The notes below the pieces were generated by a model. The model saw only the letters and a program-made list of their open reading frames with translations, searched no databases and had not been told where the DNA came from. From NCBI GenBank assembly GCA_030151135.1, contig JASLEQ010000124.1, positions 1 to 13,743 on the forward strand: a DNA stretch of 13,743 bases, read 5' to 3'. This DNA comes from Candidatus Sulfotelmatobacter sp. (GTDB lineage Bacteria > Acidobacteriota > Terriglobia > Terriglobales > SbA1). The translations under genes were made by a program, and so were the position numbers. Positions 8,437 through 13,743 of the stretch are shown piece by piece. Position 1 is the stretch's first letter. Every line of letters begins with the position of its first letter.

Positions 8437-8453
8437 CAAAAAACGTTTCAAAA
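8437..8453. promoter_or_regulatory. Operator-like element between divergent deoC and nucleoside hydrolase
   Basis: The stretch contains AAACGTTT (8441-8448), a perfect 8-bp palindrome, and ACGTTTCAAA (8443-8452), identical to one arm plus centre of the receptor operator at 3847-3856. The left arm is degenerate (poly-A instead of TTTGA). It lies 6 bases upstream of the hydrolase -35 and over the expected -35 region of deoC, so one protein could control both directions. The AT-rich surroundings raise the chance of coincidence. Confidence 0.4.
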
Positions 8454-8458
8454 TTTTC

Positions 8459-8488
8459 TTGACACCTATTCTCATGGGCCGCTAGGCT
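8459..8488 (+). promoter_or_regulatory. Promoter for nucleoside hydrolase and permease
   Basis: A perfect TTGACA (8459-8464) is followed after 18 bases by TAGGCT (8483-8488), which matches the -10 consensus at 3 of 6 positions, a weak -10 of a kind often tolerated in GC-rich genomes. Transcription would begin near 8495, leaving about 20 bases including the GGAGGAG ribosome site before the TTG start. The position agrees with the start codon chosen for the hydrolase. Confidence 0.5.
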
Positions 8489-8502
8489 ACGTCGCCATAA
8501 CC

Positions 8503-8509
8503 GGAGGAG
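8503..8509 (+). promoter_or_regulatory. Strong ribosome binding site that decides a TTG start
   Basis: GGAGGAG ends 5 bases before the TTG at 8515-8517. No in-frame ATG is near; a GTG at 8509 overlaps the site itself and cannot use it. The choice gives a clean signal peptide directly after the start. Confidence 0.75.
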
Positions 8510-8514
8510 TGTTT

Positions 8515-9573
8515 TTGCCTAGCTCTATCGTTCGTAGTACGGCGACGTGCTCATTCCTTTTTCTCTTCCTCATAGCGTCCTGCGCTACTGCCTTCTCAGC
8601 TCCCAAGAAAGTCATTCTTGATACCGACCCCGGCACGGACGACGCGATGGCGTTGATGTTGGCCTTGAATTCGCCCGAACTTGACGTGCGTGCGATTACC
8701 GTAGTTCCAGGAAATGTCACGGCGGCACAAGGACTCGAGAATGCGCTTCGGATGGTCTCTCTCGCCAACCGTTGCGACATACCGGTTGCCGGTGGTGCGC
8801 AGCATCCTCTGTTTCAGAAGCTGATTACGGCAGAGTTCTGGCATGGAAAGAACGGTTTGGCGAATATCGAGCTGCCGCAATCCAAATGCAAAGCAGATGG
8901 ACGGTTTGGTCCCGATGTCATCATCCAGATGGTGCATGCCGCCCCCCATGAAATCACGCTTGTTCCAGTCGGGCCACTCACCAATATTGCGCTCGCCGTC
9001 CTCAAGGACCCTTCCATTGTTCCGCTGGTAAAGGATGTGATTATCATGGGCGGCGGAATCAGTGGTGGCAACGTAAATGCCGCCGCCGAAGCCAACATCT
9101 TCAACGATCCCGAAGCGGCCCAGATTGTGTTCCAAGCGGGATGGACGGTCACCATGGTCGGCCTCGATGTGGGTGACAAGACCCTGCTCTCCCAAAAGTA
9201 TCTCGATCAGCTCGGACAGACACATGGCCCCATCAATGACTTCATCCACTCGGTAGCGAAGTACTTAGTCGATCTCTCGGCACAATTTGGGTCACCTGGC
9301 ACTCCGATGTACGATCCCCTGGCCGTAGGGGTCGCCATTGACGCCTCTCTGGTGAAAGCGCCCGAAATGCACGTTGACGTCGAAACCAGGGGTGAGTTCA
9401 CTCGCGGCGAAACCGTCGCCAATCGGCACGGCATGGTCGAGCGCAACGTCCTCCACGGGGATCGATACATGATCGAGGGTGTCGACAAGGTCGCACCCAA
9501 CGCCAAAGTCTGCGTCGACGTAGACGCTGACCGCTTTCTGCAGATGTTCGTTTCACGAATCCAAGGCAAATAA
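8515..9573 (+). CDS. Exported nucleoside hydrolase (inosine-uridine preferring family)
   Basis: The enzyme, 352 residues, hydrolyses the N-glycosidic bond of nucleosides to free base and pentose. The family hallmark DTDPGTDDAMALML is at 36-49 with calcium/ribose-binding Asp36, Asp38, Asp42 and Asp43. PVGPLTNIAL, IIMGGG, NIFNDPEAAQIVF and the C-terminal MYDPLAVG (265-272, Asp267) follow in order. The N-terminus is a signal sequence: Arg7, hydrophobic core 13-21 (SFLFLFLIA), then either type I cleavage near AFS (28) or a lipobox IASC with Cys23, so it is periplasmic or lipid-anchored. The protozoan catalytic His of the HDP motif is Tyr266 here. The TTG start is chosen because of its GGAGGAG site; an earlier in-frame ATG at 8281 lies inside deoC and is rejected. 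The permease follows after 23 bases, probably as an operon. Base preference cannot be read. Confidence 0.9.
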   Translation: MPSSIVRSTATCSFLFLFLIASCATAFSAPKKVILDTDPGTDDAMALMLALNSPELDVRAITVVPGNVTAAQGLENALRMVSLANRCDIPVAGGAQHPLFQKLITAEFWHGKNGLANIELPQSKCKADGRFGPDVIIQMVHAAPHEITLVPVGPLTNIALAVLKDPSIVPLVKDVIIMGGGISGGNVNAAAEANIFNDPEAAQIVFQAGWTVTMVGLDVGDKTLLSQKYLDQLGQTHGPINDFIHSVAKYLVDLSAQFGSPGTPMYDPLAVGVAIDASLVKAPEMHVDVETRGEFTRGETVANRHGMVERNVLHGDRYMIEGVDKVAPNAKVCVDVDADRFLQMFVSRIQGK

Positions 9574-9596
9574 GGCCCAACGCGCGAAGGAGACTC

Positions 9597-10574
9597 ATGT
9601 TCACTCCCAGCACTCTCACCATCGCCTTAGTCATGATGATCACCAGCGCGGTCTGCTGGGGATCCTGGGCTAACACCTACAAGGGAGTGAAGAACTATCG
9701 GTTCGAGCTGTTTTATTGGGACTACGCCGTCGGTATTTTCCTCGTCTCCCTGCTCTTCGCCTTCACCCTTGGCAGTACTGGGCAAGATGCGCACAGTTTC
9801 CTGAACAATGTTCGCGCCGCCGATACTTCCAATATCGTGCACGTCCTGGTAGGGGGGGCCATCTTTAACCTTGCCAACCTGCTGCTGGTGGCGGCCATCG
9901 ATATGGCCGGCTTGGCGGTGGCGTTCCCAGTCTCGATCGGTATCGCACTGGTGGTGGGAGTGGTTCTCAGCTATGCATTGCAACCCAAGGGCAACGCCCT
10001 CCTGCTTGCGCTGGGTGTCCTGTGCGCGCTGGTTGCTGTCATTCTCGACGGCAAGGCGTATGGAGCGCTCAGAAGCACGGGACGAAGCGTATCCACCAAG
10101 AGCATCGTGACCTGCATCGTGTCGGGCGTCCTGATGGGTTTGTGGGCGCCTTTCGTGACCCATGCGATGACGCGGGGAAACACGCTGGGGCCGTATAGTG
10201 TCGCGGTATTCCTGACGCTGGGTGCGCTGCTTTCCTGCACAATCTGGAATATTTATTTCATGAGGCGTCCGCTGGTGGGCGAACCGGTCAGTTTCGCCGG
10301 ATTTTTTCAAGGTCCGATGTCCGGGCACGCGCTGGGTTTGCTTGGGGGGGTGATCTGGGGTACCGGCACCGTGTTCAACCTGGTGGCTGCCAATTTCACC
10401 GGGGTCGCCATTTCTTATGCCATTGGACAATCGGCGCCGATGGTGGCGGCTTTCTGGGGCGTATTCGTCTGGAAAGAGTTCGCGGGTTCACCGGGCAAAG
10501 CGAAGCTCTATCTCGGGATGATGTTCGTCTTTTATGCCTTCGCGATCATCCTGGTGGCGCGAGCGAACGGATAA
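9597..10574 (+). CDS. Ten-helix permease of the drug/metabolite superfamily, sugar-uptake or ureide-permease-like
   Basis: This 325-residue protein is almost entirely hydrophobic, with about ten membrane helices (roughly 7-26, 39-58, 80-100, 104-126, 132-150, 170-190, 200-220, 240-262, 270-290, 300-322) in two five-helix halves typical of DMT carriers. The spacing of WDYAVGIFLVSLLFAFTLG, GGAIFNLANLLL and GLAVAFPVSIG recalls bacterial GRP sugar-uptake proteins and, as I remember them, plant ureide permeases that carry allantoin and uracil. It should sit in the inner membrane and bring in the pentose or base freed by the hydrolase; ribokinase elsewhere in the locus favours a pentose. AAGGAG (9587-9592) lies 4 bases before the ATG. 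No good terminator follows; GGTGGG (10582-10587) and CCCACC (10605-10610) could form only a weak long-loop hairpin. Confidence 0.8.
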   Translation: MFTPSTLTIALVMMITSAVCWGSWANTYKGVKNYRFELFYWDYAVGIFLVSLLFAFTLGSTGQDAHSFLNNVRAADTSNIVHVLVGGAIFNLANLLLVAAIDMAGLAVAFPVSIGIALVVGVVLSYALQPKGNALLLALGVLCALVAVILDGKAYGALRSTGRSVSTKSIVTCIVSGVLMGLWAPFVTHAMTRGNTLGPYSVAVFLTLGALLSCTIWNIYFMRRPLVGEPVSFAGFFQGPMSGHALGLLGGVIWGTGTVFNLVAANFTGVAISYAIGQSAPMVAAFWGVFVWKEFAGSPGKAKLYLGMMFVFYAFAIILVARANG

Positions 10575-10604
10575 GCCTCCCGGTGGGATGTACTCACAAG
10601 TAAA

Positions 10605-10625
10605 CCCACCCCCCTCCCCCACCCC
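10605..10625 (-). other. G-quadruplex motif with single-base loops (G-rich on the minus strand)
   Basis: On the plus strand the runs are C3, A, C6, T, C5, A, C4. The minus strand therefore carries four G-runs of at least three, separated by one base each, the pattern known to give very stable parallel quadruplexes. It starts 30 bases after the permease stop. Ten of its bases (CCCACCCCCC, 10605-10614) are the exact reverse complement of 10910-10919. Confidence 0.6.
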
Positions 10626-10665
10626 GTTCCTGTTTGCAGCGACTTAGAGGGTGTACTCTGCCTAA

Positions 10666-10694
10666 AATATAGATTGCAGGAATTTTATTGGCAA
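10666..10694 (-). promoter_or_regulatory. Orphan sigma70-like promoter pointing at the permease 3' end
   Basis: On the minus strand TTGCCA (10689-10694) and TATATT (10666-10671) are 17 bases apart, each matching consensus at 5 of 6 positions. No gene starts downstream on this strand; a transcript would run through the G-rich tract and then antisense to the permease. AT-rich patches produce such matches by chance, so it is a prediction only. Confidence 0.3.
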
Positions 10695-10898
10695 AATATT
10701 GCATTCGCTCGATTTAACTCCCGTTTTCGCTCCAAATCCTTAAAACCACTTCTTCGATCCTGTTTACTGCGCGGTTAAGGGCTATCGGGAGACCGGAACA
10801 ATCTCCCACATGCGCAGAATAGCCCAGGCTTGTCACGAAGTATGTGATGGATGAAGCCGTCGAGCGTGAGGGAGATCACAGGAAGCAGAATCGCACCC

Positions 10899-10919
10899 GG
10901 GGCACGGCGGGGGGGTGGG
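10899..10919 (+). other. Second G-quadruplex-capable tract (plus strand)
   Basis: G4 (10899-10902), then after six bases a G7 run (10909-10915), T and G3. The G7 run can supply two G-triplets with one loop base, so four runs are available on the plus strand. It sits just beyond the terminator of the second receptor gene. Confidence 0.4.
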
Positions 10920-10920
10920 C

Positions 10921-10949
10921 AAAGAAAAAGGCCCGCCGGAAGGCGGGCC
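10921..10949 (-). terminator. Rho-independent terminator of the second receptor gene
   Basis: GGCCCGCC (10930-10937) and GGCGGGCC (10942-10949) form a perfect 8-bp GC-only stem with a four-base loop GGAA. Read on the minus strand the stem is followed at once by TTTTTCTTT (10921-10929), a textbook intrinsic terminator. It lies about 40 bases beyond the receptor stop at 10991 and should prevent read-through toward the permease. Confidence 0.88.
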
Positions 10950-10955
10950 AGAAGT

Positions 10956-10977
10956 TCAGGAGAGTTTCCTCTCCTGA
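10956..10977 (-). repeat. Second hairpin directly after the receptor stop
   Basis: TCAGGAGAG (10956-10964) and CTCTCCTGA (10969-10977) are perfect reverse complements with a TTTC loop. It lies between the receptor stop and the strong terminator and has no T-tract. Its AGGAGAG/CTCTCCT core matches the hairpin behind the other receptor (259-288), suggesting a shared 3'-end element, perhaps for mRNA stability. Confidence 0.6.
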
Positions 10978-10990
10978 GGAGTTACTCAAC

Positions 10991-13743
10991 TTAGAAGATG
11001 AACTTCGCAACAAGCTGCATGGTGCGCGGATTGTTGGAGAAGGCCAAAGTTGGCTGGTTGAAAGTAGGCGAACTCACCGTCACAAAGCTGTTGATGGCGG
11101 TGTTGCCAATCGGTGCAACCGAGCTGATGTAACCACCCACATACTGCGAGTGGTTGAAGACGTTCAGTGCCTGCGCCTGGAACTCGAACGACGTGTGTTC
11201 GGTGAAGTTGAAGCGCTTCACCGCCGTCAGATCGAAGTTGTTGGTGTGCGGTAAGGCAACGGTATTACGTGGTGCCGTTGCCAATGCGCCGACGCCAGCG
11301 GTGATGTACTGGGCGTTCGGATTTGCCGCAGCGTAAGCGACGAGGTAAGGATAGCTCGCGCTGGAACCGCAGACCGTACCAGAGGGCAGAGAACTGGTGC
11401 AAAGTGGATTCACGGCAGAACCGGTTCCGGTAATCCCCGTCGGGTTGATGATGGTGCGATCGCCGGCGGTGTCACCGTTCAGGTTCGAGTCGATGCCGCT
11501 TTGCGCGTCATAGTACTCAGGCGACTGGAAGGTGTAGACCGGAGCGACTTCCCAGTTCCCCACCACATTCTTCATGAACCAGTTGGAGTTCTTGAAGGCA
11601 GCGTAGTCGTAGAGCAGTTCCACGGTCACGCGGTGGCGCCGGTCTAGAGCAGACGTACCGTAGTCAGCCCGAACATTCTGGGCGTCCTGCGGACGACGAG
11701 GTGTCAACAGCGTCGAGAAGACCTCGGCGGTTGAATCGTCAAACGCATGGCTCCAGGTCCAAGCGGCCTGGAACTGCAGTCCGTTGCTGAAGTTGCGGCT
11801 GAACTGCGTCTGCAGTCCATGGTAAAGGGAGTTGCCGTACGGTTGGTACGAGGTGATTTTGGAGGTGAAATTGTTGGCCAGGTAGGCAGGCACAATTTCT
11901 CCGCCCGCCGCATAGGCTGATTTCAACGCACCCAAATTATTCGTGAGTGCGTCGATCGTAGCCTGGGAAGGCGTGTTGATGTAAGTCGGCAGGTAATTCG
12001 AAGAGTTCACGACCGGCTGACGGTTGATCTGGTCTTGCACCGGCAGGTGAATTCCGCGGGTTCCGACGTAACGGACATCCAACGTGTACTTGTTGGCGAA
12101 GACATGCTGTATTCCGAGGTTCCAGCTTTCGGTGTAGGGCAATACCTGGTTGGGATTGAAGCCAGCCGTGGCTGCCGCAGCCGATGCCTGATCCGGGAAG
12201 GTGGTTACACCTGCGCCATTGCCGGCCGGCAAACCGCCGCTAGCAAGGAACTTGGTGAAATTGCCGCTGCCCGGGCCACCGCCGTAGTAGCAGGTTGCGC
12301 TAGGTACGTTGCCTACGTCGCAGGTAGAACCAAGCTCCGGAGGAACGCTCAGCAAGCCAAGGTTGTCAAACAACACGTCATACGCCATGCCGAAGCCGCC
12401 GCGGATGGACGTGTCGCCCGAGGTTCCTGGCGAGTACGCAAAGCCGACGCGCGGTGCAAAGTTCGTGTACTGCGGTTGGGGAGAGTTGAACTGGATGAGG
12501 CCAGGTACGCTGGCAATCTGGTTCAACGACTGCAACCGCTCGGAGAACGGAACCGAGGTGAACTCGTAGCGCAGACCCAAATCGAGAGTCAGGTGCTGCG
12601 AGACTTTCCACTGATCGCCACCGTAAGCATAGATGGCGCTCTGGTCGCCGTAGTAGGTAGTGTTACCGGCGGAACGCTCGCCGATGTAGTCAGGAGCCAC
12701 GTCATACAAATATTGGCTGGTGTAGCTCCATTCATAATCACCGCGGGAGCGTTGGGTGAAGCCCTGAGGTGAAATGTATTTGCGGCCTTCCACACCGAAC
12801 TTGAAGTTGTGGTGACCGTGGACCCAGCTGACGTTGTTGGTGGCTTGATAAATGTTCTGAATGCCGAACTGGGGAGCATTCCCGTCCGGTCCAAGTTGCG
12901 CGTAGCTATCGAAGAACACCAGGTTCGGAAATACATTCAAACCCGGGAAGGTCTGCGGACCAACCGTAAAGAACTGCGTATTGCGGTTGAAGCCCGCGCG
13001 GAACTCGTTGGTCAAGCTGGGGGTAAAGGTGTGATATTCGTTGATGGTAACCAACGTATTTCGCACCGGGATCGGGGTCCAGAACGTCGGCAGGTTAGCA
13101 GCGACGTCGGTGGAGTTGTTCTTCTGGTATACCCACCGTCCACGGAGTTGGTCTTTCTGCGAAATGTTGTAGTCGATCGCATTGGTGGTGGTGAACTGGT
13201 TGGTGTAATAGGAAGAGTTAGTGTCCACCTGTCCGAGTTCCCAGCCCAGGCCCGGGGCTTGGCTGCCGTCCGAGTAGATCCATGGATTGTGGGTTGCGTC
13301 CTGGTAACCTTGGCAATTTGCACTGCCCGCAGTGGCGGCGGTGCCCATGTACTTTTGATAAGTAGCAAGGTTATTGGCGTTAATGGTCTGTCCGCCCGGA
13401 TCAGGAGTTGCTCCATAGGCGGCGATCTGTTGATAACCCAGAGCCGTCGGCGCGCAAACATAGTAGCCGCCGGTCACAAAGCCTTGCGGGTTGTACTCGT
13501 TGTTGGTGAAGAAGAACAACTTGTCCTTGATGATCGGACCACCGATTTGCCCGCCAAAGCGGTTGTTGTCATAACGGGGGTTGAACGGCGTCCCAGTCTC
13601 ACTCAGCGCGGTATGCGCATCGATCGCGTTCAGGTTGCGATTCTGGAAATATTCGTACAAGCGGCCATGGAAGTGGTTCGTGCCGCTGACGATCGTCTGG
13701 TTGAACTGGCCACCGGAGGAGTGTCCGAACTCCGGAGAAAACT
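10991..13743 (-). CDS. Oar-like TonB-dependent outer-membrane receptor, N-terminus outside window
   Basis: The frame is open through the right edge; about 917 residues are visible. The visible part opens in the plug domain (EFGHSSGGQFNQTIVSGTN), followed by FHGRLYEYFQNRNLNA and a beta-barrel with FGGQIGGPIIKDKLFFFTNNEY, repeated aromatic strands and the terminal QLVAKFIF, as in the first receptor. Signal peptide, any carboxypeptidase-regulatory-like domain and the plug start are missing because of the cut. A TTG at 13660 is only a Leu codon inside the plug. The sequence differs clearly from the first receptor, so the two are not a recent duplication. It ends in a strong terminator. Its role in nucleoside uptake is inferred only from position; its promoter is not in view, so co-regulation cannot be judged. 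Confidence 0.88.
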   Translation of the reverse strand, partial: FSPEFGHSSGGQFNQTIVSGTNHFHGRLYEYFQNRNLNAIDAHTALSETGTPFNPRYDNNRFGGQIGGPIIKDKLFFFTNNEYNPQGFVTGGYYVCAPTALGYQQIAAYGATPDPGGQTINANNLATYQKYMGTAATAGSANCQGYQDATHNPWIYSDGSQAPGLGWELGQVDTNSSYYTNQFTTTNAIDYNISQKDQLRGRWVYQKNNSTDVAANLPTFWTPIPVRNTLVTINEYHTFTPSLTNEFRAGFNRNTQFFTVGPQTFPGLNVFPNLVFFDSYAQLGPDGNAPQFGIQNIYQATNNVSWVHGHHNFKFGVEGRKYISPQGFTQRSRGDYEWSYTSQYLYDVAPDYIGERSAGNTTYYGDQSAIYAYGGDQWKVSQHLTLDLGLRYEFTSVPFSERLQSLNQIASVPGLIQFNSPQPQYTNFAPRVGFAYSPGTSGDTSIRGGFGMAYDVLFDNLGLLSVPPELGSTCDVGNVPSATCYYGGGPGSGNFTKFLASGGLPAGNGAGVTTFPDQASAAAATAGFNPNQVLPYTESWNLGIQHVFANKYTLDVRYVGTRGIHLPVQDQINRQPVVNSSNYLPTYINTPSQATIDALTNNLGALKSAYAAGGEIVPAYLANNFTSKITSYQPYGNSLYHGLQTQFSRNFSNGLQFQAAWTWSHAFDDSTAEVFSTLLTPRRPQDAQNVRADYGTSALDRRHRVTVELLYDYAAFKNSNWFMKNVVGNWEVAPVYTFQSPEYYDAQSGIDSNLNGDTAGDRTIINPTGITGTGSAVNPLCTSSLPSGTVCGSSASYPYLVAYAAANPNAQYITAGVGALATAPRNTVALPHTNNFDLTAVKRFNFTEHTSFEFQAQALNVFNHSQYVGGYISSVAPIGNTAINSFVTVSSPTFNQPTLAFSNNPRTMQLVAKFIF

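Larger units (their letters stand above)
10575..10990. other. Gene-free stretch of about 420 bases between permease and second receptor
   Basis: I find no credible coding region here; an open frame from 10844 is a shadow of the receptor. Going rightward it holds a C-rich tract (10605-10625), an AT-rich patch with a minus-strand promoter-like pair (10666-10694), a small inverted repeat GGGAGA/TCTCCC (10787-10792 and 10802-10807), a G-rich tract (10899-10919), a strong terminator (10921-10949) and another hairpin (10956-10977). An unannotated small RNA between 10630 and 10900 cannot be excluded. Confidence 0.6.

Noticed and set aside
8281..8514. Extended start for the nucleoside hydrolase at 8281
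   Set aside because: It lies antisense inside deoC, would cross both predicted promoters and would bury the signal peptide internally.
9627..10430. Minus-strand open frame of 267 codons opposite the permease
   Set aside because: The product is rich in Arg, His, Gln and Asp with no domain, as expected from the reverse of a hydrophobic-protein gene. The plus frame is a convincing membrane carrier with a ribosome site.
10844..11254. Plus-strand open frame of 136 codons starting in the intergenic gap
   Set aside because: It runs through the terminator hairpins and the 3' part of the receptor in antisense, with no domain.
13658..13660. TTG as the start codon of the second receptor
   Set aside because: The same frame continues to the window edge with good plug-domain sequence (SSGGQFNQTIVSGTN), so this is an internal Leu codon.

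Overview
The window looks like a GC-rich Acidobacteriota chromosome, probably a Terriglobia-type soil member. The main reason is the two very large Oar-like TonB-dependent receptors (one with an N-terminal carboxypeptidase-regulatory-like domain), a family strongly expanded in that phylum. This is inferred from protein style; no rRNA is present to confirm it.

Layout. 2-253 (+) is the 3' end of a TPR-repeat protein. A hairpin separates it from a convergent Oar-like outer-membrane receptor (297-3776, -), which has its own TTGACT-17-TAAATT promoter and an 18-bp operator-like palindrome. Next, on the minus strand and transcribed in the order deoC, aldehyde dehydrogenase, ribokinase, come 7395-8411, 4993-7383 and 3966-4931. 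Divergent from deoC, on the plus strand, are an exported nucleoside hydrolase (8515-9573, TTG start) and a roughly 10-TM permease (9597-10574). A gene-free stretch of about 420 bases holds two G-quadruplex-capable tracts, a stray minus-strand promoter and two hairpins, one of them a strong terminator. The window closes with a second Oar-like receptor (10991-13743, -) whose N-terminus lies beyond the edge.

How the genes fit together. They can be read as one scavenging pathway for nucleosides or deoxynucleosides. One or both receptors would bring ligand across the outer membrane. The hydrolase would split N-glycosidic bonds outside the cytoplasm. The permease would import the released sugar or base. 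Ribokinase would phosphorylate the pentose. DeoC would cleave 2-deoxyribose 5-phosphate to acetaldehyde and glyceraldehyde 3-phosphate, and the dehydrogenase would oxidise acetaldehyde to acetate. No nucleoside phosphorylase or phosphopentomutase is present in the window, so this is a hydrolase-kinase design, unlike the classical deo operon.

The best leads are: the missing catalytic half in the second domain of the tandem aldehyde dehydrogenase; a permease that by eye resembles plant ureide permeases; and an ACGTTTCAAA element shared by the receptor promoter and the deoC/hydrolase divergent promoter, hinting at one local regulator. No tRNA, rRNA, CRISPR array or insertion sequence was recognised.
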